A stretch of 54,568 bases of DNA, from positions 1-54,568 of the forward strand of contig CAJQTP010000012.1 of assembly GCA_905620445.1 (NCBI GenBank), in the 5' to 3' direction. Position numbers and translations under genes: made by a program. Below, in pieces: positions 40,652 through 50,095 of this stretch; the first letter of the stretch is position 1; every line of letters begins with the position of its first letter. Source of the stretch: an uncultured Candidatus Thioglobus sp. GTDB lineage: Bacteria > Pseudomonadota > Gammaproteobacteria > PS1 > Pseudothioglobaceae. The notes under the pieces were generated by a model. The model saw only the letters and a program-made list of their open reading frames with translations. It searched no databases and was not told the DNA's origin.

Positions 40652-41314
40652 ATGAGTATCTCGCAAGACACAAAAGAATTAAATTCATATATCAATAAAA
40701 AAGTTGATATTGAATCAGTAGCTTCTTTTAAAGGCAATGAGCATATTGTTAAACTAAACCTTAAGTTTGATATTAATCAAATGCGGGAGGCGCTTAACGA
40801 AGTTAAAGCCAAATCTAAATTTAAAACCGCTGCGTCAGGCTTCCACGCTCTAGCGATGACTCGCAGAAAGAATAGTTCGGTTGAATCTGATAACAATCTT
40901 GTAGGTCGTTACTACACTCGAGTAGATGATAGCTATGAGGAGATAGCAAAAGATGAGCTAGTTGATGAGTCTTTATTTACTGAGCTTGTTGAGATTTTTC
41001 AGGGCACTTATTTTGAAACTATTCACAAGGAGTTGTCAGCTCGTTATCCAATTGGAAGGGTTCGAATATTAGAAAAAGATAGTTTTAATTGCAATTCATG
41101 GCATAGAGATCCTGAGCCAAGAATACACATTCCAATATATACAAACCCAGGCGCTTTATTTATAGTTAACCATCACTGCACTCATTTGCCTGCTGATGGC
41201 TCCGTGTACTTCACAGACACTAGAGGCTACCATACCGCACTTAATGGCGGAGAAGACTCTAGGACTCATCTTGTGGCTACTTTAGCTTACCCAGAATATC
41301 AACCTCAAGAGTGA
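40652..41314 (+). CDS. Aspartyl/asparaginyl beta-hydroxylase-like 2-oxoglutarate Fe(II) oxygenase
   Basis: The 220-aa protein shows a double-stranded beta-helix core with candidate iron ligands His151-x-Asp153 (NSWHRDPEPRIHIPI) and distal His194, plus Arg204 for 2-oxoglutarate (GYHTALNGGEDSRTHLV). HIPIYTNPGA and PADGSVYFTDT also match the Asp/Asn beta-hydroxylase family. The N-terminal 100 residues are not recognised. There is no membrane anchor or signal peptide, so it should act in the cytoplasm. It sits 7 nt upstream of a threonine aldolase. Inference: it may beta-hydroxylate a free amino acid to feed the aldolase. No Shine-Dalgarno sequence is seen. Confidence 0.78.
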   Translation: MSISQDTKELNSYINKKVDIESVASFKGNEHIVKLNLKFDINQMREALNEVKAKSKFKTAASGFHALAMTRRKNSSVESDNNLVGRYYTRVDDSYEEIAKDELVDESLFTELVEIFQGTYFETIHKELSARYPIGRVRILEKDSFNCNSWHRDPEPRIHIPIYTNPGALFIVNHHCTHLPADGSVYFTDTRGYHTALNGGEDSRTHLVATLAYPEYQPQE

Positions 41315-41321
41315 ACCAGTT

Positions 41322-42383
41322 ATGAGTCAATATAAGAGAAATATTAATAACCATGAGAAATTAGAGAATCCAATCGATTTTCGAAGTGATACAGTTACTT
41401 TGCCGTCTAAAGAAATGCTCAGAAGTTTAGATACTAAAAAACTTGGAGATGATGTTTATGAAGAGGATATTGAAGTAATTGAGCTGCAAGAATATGCAGC
41501 AAATCTATTAGGCAAAGAGGCGAGCTTATTTTTTCCAAGTGGCACTCAAAGTAATTTAACTGCTATGCTAGCTCATTGCCAAAGAGGTGATGAAGTTTTG
41601 ATTGGTAGACATTATCATACTAATGTCTATGAAGCTCGAGGGGTTTCGGTTTTGGGCGGCGTAGGGATTTGTCCAATTGATACTTCAGAGTCTGGCTCTA
41701 TGAAAGTAGACGATATGCTCAGTCAAATTAAAGATAACGATCCTCACTATGCTGTAACAAAACTTCTTTGTTTGGAGAATACTTTTTCTGGAAAAGTTCA
41801 ACCTCAAGATGAGCTTGAGGCATTGGCAAAAGCAGCTCATAGTAGAGGTTTAAAAGTACATTTAGATGGTGCTCGTTTATTTAATGCACATATACATTCA
41901 GGCTTAACAATGAAGACCCTAACTAAAAGTTTTGATAGTATATCAATATGTTTATCAAAAGGCTTAGGAGCTCCAATTGGCTCTCTTTTAGTAAGCGATC
42001 AAGCTACCATTAATAAAGCCTTGCGTTTAAGAAAGATGCTTGGTGGTGGTATGAGGCAAGTTGGTGTTATTGCTTCTTATGGAATGTATGCTTTAAAGAA
42101 TAATGTAAAGAGGCTTCAAGAGGATCATGATAATGCTAAAGATCTGGCAAAGGGCTTGTCATTAATATCAGAATTAACTATAGATTATGGTGAAAACCAA
42201 ACAAATATGGTTTTTGTAGACTGTCCAGAAGCGCATCGAGAGGGTTTAGAAAGGCATCTTTTTGATAGGCGTATTATAATTTCTAATCTTGATCGAGGAA
42301 GGTTGGTATGTCACTTGGGTATTAGTAAAAAAGATATTTCAGTCGTTATTGGTGCTTTTAAAGACTATTTTATGAGTCTTTAA
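41322..42383 (+). CDS. ltaE: Low-specificity L-threonine aldolase
   Basis: This fold-type I PLP enzyme cleaves beta-hydroxy-alpha-amino acids to glycine plus an aldehyde. The 353-aa protein has IDFRSDTVTLPSKEML, LGDDVYEEDIEV, LFFPSGTQSNLTAML, HLDGARLFNA and the PLP lysine Lys213 (SICLSKGLGAPIGS). It is translated right after the 2OG oxygenase gene, so the pair probably works in series. It converges on the amino-acid ABC transporter genes with a 9-nt gap. Confidence 0.93.
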   Translation: MSQYKRNINNHEKLENPIDFRSDTVTLPSKEMLRSLDTKKLGDDVYEEDIEVIELQEYAANLLGKEASLFFPSGTQSNLTAMLAHCQRGDEVLIGRHYHTNVYEARGVSVLGGVGICPIDTSESGSMKVDDMLSQIKDNDPHYAVTKLLCLENTFSGKVQPQDELEALAKAAHSRGLKVHLDGARLFNAHIHSGLTMKTLTKSFDSISICLSKGLGAPIGSLLVSDQATINKALRLRKMLGGGMRQVGVIASYGMYALKNNVKRLQEDHDNAKDLAKGLSLISELTIDYGENQTNMVFVDCPEAHREGLERHLFDRRIIISNLDRGRLVCHLGISKKDISVVIGAFKDYFMSL

Positions 42384-42392
42384 ACACAACAC

Positions 42393-43160
42393 TTAGATAA
42401 GAATTTGGTTTAAAAAAGTTTTGGTTCGATCGCTTTGTGGGTTATTAAAGAACTCATCTGGAGTATTCTGCTCAACTATCTCTCCATCTGCCATAAATAT
42501 TATTCTATCTGCAACCTGCCTAGCAAAGCCCATCTCATGAGTTACACAAATCATTGTCATGCCACTATTTGCAAGCTCTACCATGGTATCTAAAACCTCT
42601 GAGACCATTTCGGGGTCTAGAGCTGAAGTTGGCTCATCAAATAACATGACTTTAGGCTGCATACATAAACTTCTAGCAATGGCAACTCGCTGCTGTTGAC
42701 CACCAGATAATTGATCTGGATATTTGTCTGCTTGCTCTGGAATCTTGACTTGTTTAAGCATGGCAACTGCTCTTTTTTCGGCTTCATCTTTATCAATTCC
42801 TCTTACCCAGTTTGGACCAGCCATACAGTTCTCGAGGACAGTTAAATGCGGAAATAAATTAAAATTTTGAAATACCATTCCGATATCTCGGCGAACAATA
42901 TCGATATCTTTCATAGTTTCATGAAGCTCAACCCCACTTACATGAATTTTACCTTCTTGATGTGCCTCAAGTCGATTTAGACATCGAATTAGAGTGGATT
43001 TTCCTGATCCAGAGGGACCGCAGATAACAATTTTTTCTTTAAGGTTGATTTCAAGATTTATATCTTTAAGAGCCTGAAAACCACCATACCATTTACTGAC
43101 ACCTCTAAGTGATATTAATGGGTTTTCGTTTTTAGTTTTAGTACTTGCATTCATAATCAT
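42393..43160 (-). CDS. Polar amino-acid ABC transporter ATP-binding protein
   Basis: This is the cytoplasmic ATPase of a PAAT-type importer. The 255-aa protein has Walker [10 protein letters not shown], signature [15 protein letters not shown], Walker [15 protein letters not shown] and the H-loop [15 protein letters not shown], all typical of the GlnQ/HisP group. It overlaps the permease gene by 4 nt and is the last gene of the operon. Exact substrate is unknown. Confidence 0.95.
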   Translation of the reverse strand: MIMNASTKTKNENPLISLRGVSKWYGGFQALKDINLEINLKEKIVICGPSGSGKSTLIRCLNRLEAHQEGKIHVSGVELHETMKDIDIVRRDIGMVFQNFNLFPHLTVLENCMAGPNWVRGIDKDEAEKRAVAMLKQVKIPEQADKYPDQLSGGQQQRVAIARSLCMQPKVMLFDEPTSALDPEMVSEVLDTMVELANSGMTMICVTHEMGFARQVADRIIFMADGEIVEQNTPDEFFNNPQSDRTKTFLNQILI

Positions 43161-44134
43161 GCCTTTTGTTGATACTTTCTTTCTATGCGAGCTTGGATAA
43201 CCTCAAGTACAATTGTAAGGGCCCAATAAATCATTGCAGCAGTAAGTAGCATTTCTAAATTATTAAAATCTTTCGCGCCAATTTTTTTGGCCATGAACAT
43301 TAACTCCCAAATCCCAAGAACAGAAACCAAAGAACTGTCCTTAAGCATCGCAATAAATTGGTTGCCCGTTGGTGGAACTATAATTGGTATTGACTGGGGT
43401 AATATAATTTTTCGAAGTATCAGTCCAAATTTAAAGCCCAATGCTCTTGAGGCTTCCCATTGGCCCTTTGGTATACTTTGAATACCTGCACGAAAAATCT
43501 CTGTCATGTAGGCGCCATAACAAAGTGATAAGGCAGCAATACCAGATGGAATGGCATCAATCATGAATCCTAATTGAGGAAGACCCATATAAATTAGATA
43601 AATTTGCAGAAGAAGAGGGAGCCCTCTAAATAAAGATGTATAAAAACTTGCTATCGCATAAGCAAATCCATTGTTTGAAAGTTTAGCAATAGCTCCAACG
43701 ATTGCTATAGCAGTAGCAATTGCAATTGAAACTGCTGAAATATAAATCGTAGTAAAAAGACCCTTAGAAATCATAAGCCAAATTTTGCTAGGCTCACCGA
43801 TAAATATATACGCTAACTCAAGATCAAAAGAGTAGGCAAAAGCAAGAAAAAGAAAAAATAATTCAATCCAAACAATTAATATTTGAATTTTTAATCTAGT
43901 AAAGCTAATTAATAATAAATTTAGGACAAATATTATTGAAAGTACAAAAGAAACAACAAAACGACCAAAAAATCCACTCTCTTGCGGATTTCCAATAACT
44001 GGACTAAGGAATTCACCAAATATGGTGTCGGTAAAATTAAAGGCAAAGAAAAACGCAAATACCGCTATTGATAATCCTAAAAGGAACGCTGGTTTGTGCA
44101 GCGACTTATCTTCAATAACGGTATCGACGAACAT
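43157..44134 (-). CDS. Polar amino-acid ABC transporter permease
   Basis: The 325-aa protein has a HisM/GlnP-type permease domain in its C-terminal two thirds, with [19 protein letters not shown] and the EAA loop ([20 protein letters not shown]). The N-terminal 120 residues add about three further hydrophobic helices not found in the short permeases. It is the only permease gene in the operon, so it probably works as a homodimer. It lies between the ATPase gene and the binding-protein gene. Confidence 0.92.
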   Translation of the reverse strand: MFVDTVIEDKSLHKPAFLLGLSIAVFAFFFAFNFTDTIFGEFLSPVIGNPQESGFFGRFVVSFVLSIIFVLNLLLISFTRLKIQILIVWIELFFLFLAFAYSFDLELAYIFIGEPSKIWLMISKGLFTTIYISAVSIAIATAIAIVGAIAKLSNNGFAYAIASFYTSLFRGLPLLLQIYLIYMGLPQLGFMIDAIPSGIAALSLCYGAYMTEIFRAGIQSIPKGQWEASRALGFKFGLILRKIILPQSIPIIVPPTGNQFIAMLKDSSLVSVLGIWELMFMAKKIGAKDFNNLEMLLTAAMIYWALTIVLEVIQARIERKYQQKA

Positions 44135-44181
44135 ACCTTTCTCTAAAAACTAATTAAAACTTATATTACTAACTGCTCTAA

Positions 44182-45039
44182 TTAAAACGCAATAGTGTAG
44201 TCATTTGAACTACCATCTGCGTTTTTAAACCACTTCATTGACATCATAGTCAGTGTGTAGTCTTTTTTCATATCAGCAATTATTCTAGCAATCTCAGCAT
44301 CTAACTCAGGATCATCATTACCCTTATCAGTTGCTACTGAAAGTGGCTCGAAGAAAGCAGGATCACCTAAGAAACGAATTGGATATCCATCTTCTATAGC
44401 ACCTTGAATCATTGGAATAGAGTCAATAATACCATCATTACGAACACCAGCACCTAGGCGAGTATCATCAAGACATGTATGACCGTCAGCAAGCGAAGTA
44501 ATTGTTCCTGGAGTAACTTTATATGTAAATGCCGGAGCATCAATCATATCTAGACTTCCTTCAAGATACATTTCCCAAGTTGAGGCAGCTGTAGTACAAA
44601 CATTTTTACCGTTTAAGCCTGCGAGTGTTGTTATAGGTGAGTCTGTGTGAACAGCGAAACCAGCTGGAGTGTAATAATAAACTGCAGGGAAGTTGAGCAC
44701 TTCAGAGCGAGTTTCTGTTGGCGTCATAGACCCAACTGATACGTCCCAACGCATATTCCAGTTACCTGAAGTAATAATGTCCCACGAAGGAGTAATGAAA
44801 CGAGCTTCTACGCCCATACGCTTAGCAATTTCTCTACCAACATCAACGTCAAAACCTTCCATTTCGCCGGCATCATTAATGTATGAATATGGCGCCCAGT
44901 TTGCATCAGTTGCAATCATTAATTCATTATTTGTTTTAATATAATCATAAACTGCACCTGCTTGAACTGTCATGTTTAATGATAATAGCGCAACTGCAAA
45001 TGCAATCGACGACTTTGTAAAGCCTAGCTTAATACTCAT
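44182..45039 (-). CDS. Family 3 extracellular solute-binding protein (amino-acid type)
   Basis: The 285-aa protein starts with a signal peptide (residues 1-27, MSIKLGFTKSSIAFAVALLS then ending near VQAGA). It continues with the family 3 pattern: ELMIATDANWAPYSYINDAG, MEGFDVDVGREIAKRMGV and LNGKNVCTTAASTWEMYLEG. It should capture a polar amino acid or related compound in the periplasm for the adjacent permease. A GGAGAG site precedes the ATG. It is the first gene of the operon. Confidence 0.93.
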   Translation of the reverse strand: MSIKLGFTKSSIAFAVALLSLNMTVQAGAVYDYIKTNNELMIATDANWAPYSYINDAGEMEGFDVDVGREIAKRMGVEARFITPSWDIITSGNWNMRWDVSVGSMTPTETRSEVLNFPAVYYYTPAGFAVHTDSPITTLAGLNGKNVCTTAASTWEMYLEGSLDMIDAPAFTYKVTPGTITSLADGHTCLDDTRLGAGVRNDGIIDSIPMIQGAIEDGYPIRFLGDPAFFEPLSVATDKGNDDPELDAEIARIIADMKKDYTLTMMSMKWFKNADGSSNDYTIAF

Positions 45040-45145
45040 TTGTCTCTCCTATTTATATTTAAGAATTTACGAATTTACAATTGTACACATGTTTTTGAAG
45101 AAAATTAACCTTCAAAACAGATAGAAACATATAAAAATTTAGTTT
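45040..45145 (-). promoter_or_regulatory. Upstream region of the amino-acid ABC operon
   Basis: This 106-bp gap holds a tandem 8-mer (GAATTTAC twice, 45063-45078, plus-strand reading) and the overlapping palindrome TACAATTGTA (45076-45085). It also has an 8-bp stem TTTTGAAG/CTTCAAAA (about 45094-45118) that may end cysM transcription, though no T run follows it on the minus strand. It may contain an operator; no regulator gene is adjacent. Confidence 0.35.
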
Positions 45146-46045
45146 TTAAGCTTTAAAAACGCCTGTAGAAAGATAGCGATCACCGCGATCACAAATAATT
45201 GTAACAATGACGGCGTTATTAACTTGCTTAGAAAGCTCAATTGCTGAAGCTACTGCGCCTCCAGCTGATACACCAGAGAAGATGCCTTCATGAGTTGCAA
45301 GATCTCTTGTTGCTTGCTCTGCACTTGATTGCGAGATATCCATAATTTTATCTACTCTGGTTGAGTCAAAAATAGTGGGTAGATACTCTTTAGGCCATCT
45401 CCTAATTCCTGGAATGTGTGAGTTATCATCAGGCTGAATACCTATAATTTGTATCTCTGGATTTTTTTCTTTGAGGTACTTTGAAACGCCCATAATAGTC
45501 CCAGTAGTTCCCATGGAGCTAACAAAATGTGTAATTTCTCCATTAGTATCATTCCAGATCTCTTTAGCAGTGGAAGCATAGTGAGCACTTGGATTATCTT
45601 GATTAGAAAATTGGTTGAGCTGAAGACCTTTATTTTCTGAGCTCATTTTATTTGCAAGATCACGCGCCCCTTCCATTCCGAGCTCCTTGGAGACTAAAAT
45701 CAATTCAGCGCCATATGCAGTCATCGCATCTTTTCTTTCTTGAGAGAGATTTTCTTGCATAATTAGAATCATCTTGTAACCCTTAATAGCTGCAACCATT
45801 GCTAAGGCTATTCCGGTATTTCCACTAGTTGCTTCAATAAGAGTGTCTCCAGGATGAATCTCGCCTCTATTTTCAGCCTTAGTAATCATATTAAGAGCGG
45901 CGCGATCTTTTACAGATCCAGCTGGATTATTACCCTCAAGTTTACCAAGAATGATATTTGAAGGGTTTGGGTTTAATCTCTGAAGGCGGACTAAAGGAGT
46001 CTTGCCTATACATTGATCAATTGTTTTGTAGTTCTGATTGCTCAT
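45146..46045 (-). CDS. cysM: Cysteine synthase B
   Basis: CysM makes cysteine from O-acetylserine and sulfide or thiosulfate. The 299-aa PLP protein has the PLP Lys46 (NPAGSVKDRAA), TSGNTGIALAM, and the CysM-type IPGIRRWPKEYLPTIF, which separates it from CysK. It lies 39 nt after thrC in the same direction, so hom-thrC-cysM is a likely operon. Thiosulfate use would suit a sulfur-oxidising relative (inference). Confidence 0.94.
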   Translation of the reverse strand: MSNQNYKTIDQCIGKTPLVRLQRLNPNPSNIILGKLEGNNPAGSVKDRAALNMITKAENRGEIHPGDTLIEATSGNTGIALAMVAAIKGYKMILIMQENLSQERKDAMTAYGAELILVSKELGMEGARDLANKMSSENKGLQLNQFSNQDNPSAHYASTAKEIWNDTNGEITHFVSSMGTTGTIMGVSKYLKEKNPEIQIIGIQPDDNSHIPGIRRWPKEYLPTIFDSTRVDKIMDISQSSAEQATRDLATHEGIFSGVSAGGAVASAIELSKQVNNAVIVTIICDRGDRYLSTGVFKA

Positions 46046-46084
46046 AAATTGATAGTTATTATCGTAAATTTAAAGCCTATAAAA

Positions 46085-47152
46085 CTACATATTATTTAAG
46101 ATGGCTTTTTTTACTTCCTCAAGTGTTGGGTTGACGTTGATCATTGCACTTGTGTCACATTGAGCAATTGCAGTGTCAGGGTCTTTAAGTCCGTGACCTG
46201 TAAGCGTACATACAACACTCGACCCATCAGGTATTTTTCCTGATTTTATATCTCTAAGTGCTCCCGCAACTGATATTGCAGATGCTGGCTCACAAAAAAT
46301 TCCTTCCTTTTCAGTCAGCATTTTTTGAGTAGCTAAAATTTCTTCGTCAGAAAATGAATCAAACCAACCATTCGAATCTTTGCTAAGTTTTAAAGCTTGA
46401 TCCCAACTTTGAGGATTTCCAATTCTTATTGCAGTGGCGATAGTTTCTGGATTGTAAACCCTCGAACCTTGTATAAACGGAGCAGCGCCCTCAGCTTGAT
46501 AACCAAGCATTTTAGGAGTAGAGTTTGATTTTCCTTTCTCGTGGTATTCTGTGTAGCCCATCCAATGCGCGGTAATATTTCCTGCATTACCAACAGGAAG
46601 GCAGTGATAATCAGGGGCATGACCAAGCTCTTCAATAATCTCAAATGCTGCAGTTTTTTGACCTTGAAGCCTAAAAGGATTAATGGAGTTTACTATTGAG
46701 ACTGGTGCAAATTCAGCAACATCTTTAACGAGTTGCATACCATCATCAAAGTTACCTTTAATTTGAATAATAGTAGAGCCATGTATCATTGCTTGTGCTA
46801 ATTTTCCTAGTGCAATTTTTCCTTCTGGAATGAGAACAAATGCTTTAATTCCAGCTCTTGCAGCGTATGCAGCTGCAGCAGCTGAAGTGTTTCCAGTGGA
46901 CGCGCATATAATTGCTTTTGAGCCAGCTTCTACGGCTTTTGTCACAGCCATAGTCATTCCGCGGTCTTTAAACGAGCCTGTAGGGTTTAAGCCCTCATAC
47001 TTTACATATAGCTCGACTTGCGTACCCATTTCACATGGGATATTTTCAAGCCTAATTAATGGCGTATTGCCTTCACCAAGACTTATGATTCGAGTGTTAT
47101 CGCTGACAGGCAATGTGTCTCTATATTTCTCAATTAATCCAGAATATCTCAT
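46085..47152 (-). CDS. thrC: Threonine synthase
   Basis: ThrC converts O-phosphohomoserine to threonine. The 355-aa protein belongs to the short class, with PLP Lys62 (NPTGSFKDRGMTMA), CASTGNTSAAAAAYAARAG and EPASAISVAGAL. It lies 16 nt after hom. thrB is not present in the window, so homoserine kinase must be elsewhere. Confidence 0.96.
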   Translation of the reverse strand: MRYSGLIEKYRDTLPVSDNTRIISLGEGNTPLIRLENIPCEMGTQVELYVKYEGLNPTGSFKDRGMTMAVTKAVEAGSKAIICASTGNTSAAAAAYAARAGIKAFVLIPEGKIALGKLAQAMIHGSTIIQIKGNFDDGMQLVKDVAEFAPVSIVNSINPFRLQGQKTAAFEIIEELGHAPDYHCLPVGNAGNITAHWMGYTEYHEKGKSNSTPKMLGYQAEGAAPFIQGSRVYNPETIATAIRIGNPQSWDQALKLSKDSNGWFDSFSDEEILATQKMLTEKEGIFCEPASAISVAGALRDIKSGKIPDGSSVVCTLTGHGLKDPDTAIAQCDTSAMINVNPTLEEVKKAILNNM

Positions 47153-47168
47153 AGTTATCTCTAATAGG

Positions 47169-48446
47169 TTAGTCTAATAATTCAATATGAATAATTTGAA
47201 CTTCTGCTTGGTTAAAGTCGCTAGCTTCAATCGATTTTTTAATACTCATGACCGTTTTAGTACTAACTTTATCAGTTGTTATTGCAATGTGAGCATTATT
47301 GTTTTCATCAACTTGTTTTTGAATAAGCGCTTCAATACTAACGTTATGGTCATTAAATATCCCTGTGACTTTTGCTAGAACCCCTTTAATATCACTTACT
47401 AATAGTCTTAAAAAGAACTCACTATGGATGTCATCATTTTTAATCACAGGAAGTTTTTGTTGTGATTTCCAACCCAAGATATGGTTACTTGTTTGATTGT
47501 TAATAATGTCATTTAGATCAGCAATAACTGCAGAAGCAGTTGCCTCATCACCAGCTCCAGCTCCATAATATAAGCTAGTTCCTAGAGCGTCACTTTTAAC
47601 CATAACTGCATTCATCACTCCATCGACTTGTGCAATTAATTGTTTATTTGGAACTAGAGTGGGGTGGACTCGCAGTTCAATTCCTTCACCAGTCCTTTTT
47701 GCTATTCCAAGGTGCTTAATTGTGTAGCCAAGCTCAGAAGCATGAATGATGTCTTCAGTAGTGATATCACTAATACCTTTAGTCGAAACTTTATCAAATT
47801 GAAGTTCAGTGCCAAAAGCAATTGCAGCTAGAATAGATAACTTATGAGCAGCATCAATACCTTCAATATCAAAAGTCGGATCTTCTTCTGCGTAACCTAA
47901 TGCTTGCGCTTCTTTAAGAACATCGTCAAAATCTCTTCCTTTTTCCTTCATATCGGTAAGAATAAAGTTACCCGTACCGTTTATGATTCCAGCGAGCGAT
48001 TCAATGTTATTTGCACTAAGGCCTTGCTCGAGAGACTTAATGATTGGAATCCCTCCAGCTACGGAAGCTTCAAATAAAAGTCGAACTTGTTTTTTATTAG
48101 CTAGTTTGATTAATTCATTACCATGATTTGCAATGAGTGCTTTATTAGCAGTAATGACATGTTTTCCATTATTAATGGCTTTTTCAACTAACTCTTTTGT
48201 AAGCCCAATTCCACCAATGAGTTCTAGAACTACATCAACATCAGGGTGATTAACAACCTCAAAAGGATCCTCAGTTAACTTGATATTTGAGGTGTCACAG
48301 ATGCGTTTTTGTTTGACATCTCTAACGCCAGCCAAAACAACTTCTATTTTTACGCCAGTGCGTCTCTCAATAGATGCGCTATTTTTTTGTAATACATTTA
48401 CAACGCCACCACCAACGGTACCTAGACCTAGAATTCCAACTTTCAT
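47169..48446 (-). CDS. hom: Homoserine dehydrogenase
   Basis: This enzyme reduces aspartate semialdehyde to homoserine for threonine and methionine. The 425-aa monofunctional protein has an N-terminal NAD(P) fold (GILGLGTVGGGVVNVL), the substrate region TGNFILTDM and GYAEEDPTFDIEGIDAAHKL, and a C-terminal ACT domain (about residues 345-425), the usual site of threonine feedback. It is not fused to aspartokinase. Confidence 0.97.
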   Translation of the reverse strand: MKVGILGLGTVGGGVVNVLQKNSASIERRTGVKIEVVLAGVRDVKQKRICDTSNIKLTEDPFEVVNHPDVDVVLELIGGIGLTKELVEKAINNGKHVITANKALIANHGNELIKLANKKQVRLLFEASVAGGIPIIKSLEQGLSANNIESLAGIINGTGNFILTDMKEKGRDFDDVLKEAQALGYAEEDPTFDIEGIDAAHKLSILAAIAFGTELQFDKVSTKGISDITTEDIIHASELGYTIKHLGIAKRTGEGIELRVHPTLVPNKQLIAQVDGVMNAVMVKSDALGTSLYYGAGAGDEATASAVIADLNDIINNQTSNHILGWKSQQKLPVIKNDDIHSEFFLRLLVSDIKGVLAKVTGIFNDHNVSIEALIQKQVDENNNAHIAITTDKVSTKTVMSIKKSIEASDFNQAEVQIIHIELLD

Positions 48447-48570
48447 TATTATATTTTATAAATTCAAATGCGCCATTATACCAACCAGTGAAAAGGCACA
48501 CTGGAAATCATGTTTAAAAATGTTACTAGAGTTATTGAGCTAGATTAAAGTTATAGGTTTAAAAAATATA

Positions 48571-50025
48571 TTACTTTAGTCCGCCCATACAAATGTACTT
48601 TAGTTCGAGAAAGTCATCTATTCCATAGTGCGAGCCTTCTCTGCCTAATCCTGATTCTTTGATTCCGCCAAATGGAGCTACTTCATTGGATATGACGCCT
48701 TCATTAACGCCAACCATTCCATACTCTAAAGCTTCAGATACGCGCCATATTCTATTGATATCATTCGTATAGAAATAAGAGGCAAGGCCAAATTCAGTAT
48801 CATTAGCCATATCGATCGCTTCCTTTTCAGTTGAAAACTTAAATACTGGAGCTAATGGGCCAAAGGTTTCTTCTGAAGCCATTTTCATAGAGCTGTCTAC
48901 ATTGCTTATGACTGTTGGCTCAAACATAGTGCCGCCATTTTGATGAGGTTTTCCACCTGCAACAATTACAGCGCCTCGATCAACAGCATCTGACAAGTGA
49001 TCTTTAACCTTATCAAGTGCTTTTAGGCTGATCAGCGGTCCCTGATTAACTCCTTCATCCATTCCATTTCCAACGTTTAATGTTTTAACAGCTTCGGCAA
49101 GTCTAGTTACAAACTCGTCATAAATTCCCTCTTGAACCAAAAAGCGATTGGTACAAACGCAGGTTTGTCCAGTATTTCTAAATTTTGATATGAGTGCACC
49201 TGAAACTGCAGAATCTATATCAGCATCATCAAAGACTATAAATGGAGCATTTCCTCCAAGCTCCATAGATACTTTCTTCATTGTGTTAGCGCAGTCACGT
49301 GTTAGGATTTTTCCAACGGCAGTTGAGCCAGTAAATGAAAGTTTTCTAACAATTGGGCTGCTGGTTAAGGCTTGTCCAATTTCACTAGAATTAGTTCCAA
49401 CTACCACATTGATAATTCCTTTAGGTATTCCAGCTTGCTCAGCAAGTTCGGCAATAGCTAAGGCTGATAATGGGGTTTCTGCAGCAGGCTTAATAACAAC
49501 TGGGCAACCAGCAGCAAGCGCAGGAGCGCATTTTCTTGTGATCATTGCAATTGGAAAGTTCCAAGGCGTAATTGAGGCTACAACGCCTATTGGTTGCTTA
49601 ATTACAAGTATTCTTCTGTCATTTGAGGGAGTTGGAATTATATCGCCATAGGTTCTTTTTCCTTCCTCTGCAAACCATTCAATAAAAGATGCGCCATAAC
49701 CAACCTCACCTCTAGCTTCTGCTAATGGCTTTCCTTGTTCTGCTGTCATTAATGTTGCCAAGTCTTCTTGATTAGACATGATTAAATTAAACCATTTTTT
49801 TAAGATAATTGCCCTTTCTTTAGCGGTTCGGCTGCGCCAATCTGGCCAGGCGGCGTTTGCTGCATCAATGGCCTCATCAGTTTCTTTTTTACCCATTTCA
49901 GGGAGTGTGCTGATAACTTCGTTTGTATAAGCATTAGTAACATCAAAGCGTGATTGCGCGTCATCACCAACCCATTGTCCGTTGATGTATCCATGAGCTT
50001 TTAAAAGGTTAGTATTTTTAAGCAT
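48571..50025 (-). CDS. gabD: NAD(P)-dependent succinate-semialdehyde dehydrogenase
   Basis: GabD oxidises succinate semialdehyde to succinate, the last step of putrescine/GABA breakdown. The 484-aa protein has the catalytic Cys289 (FRNTGQTCVCTNR), Glu255 (VSMELGGNAPF) and the cofactor segment PWNFPIAMITRKCAPALAAG. It lies downstream of the potFGHI transporter genes on the same strand, linking it to polyamine use. It could also oxidise related aldehydes such as an aldolase product (inference). Confidence 0.93.
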   Translation of the reverse strand: MLKNTNLLKAHGYINGQWVGDDAQSRFDVTNAYTNEVISTLPEMGKKETDEAIDAANAAWPDWRSRTAKERAIILKKWFNLIMSNQEDLATLMTAEQGKPLAEARGEVGYGASFIEWFAEEGKRTYGDIIPTPSNDRRILVIKQPIGVVASITPWNFPIAMITRKCAPALAAGCPVVIKPAAETPLSALAIAELAEQAGIPKGIINVVVGTNSSEIGQALTSSPIVRKLSFTGSTAVGKILTRDCANTMKKVSMELGGNAPFIVFDDADIDSAVSGALISKFRNTGQTCVCTNRFLVQEGIYDEFVTRLAEAVKTLNVGNGMDEGVNQGPLISLKALDKVKDHLSDAVDRGAVIVAGGKPHQNGGTMFEPTVISNVDSSMKMASEETFGPLAPVFKFSTEKEAIDMANDTEFGLASYFYTNDINRIWRVSEALEYGMVGVNEGVISNEVAPFGGIKESGLGREGSHYGIDDFLELKYICMGGLK

Positions 50026-50095
50026 AATTTATCCTTGTAGCTGTGTTGAACTTTAAAGGTGCTAATTATAATGTTCTATTGAGCTGAAATGTCCT

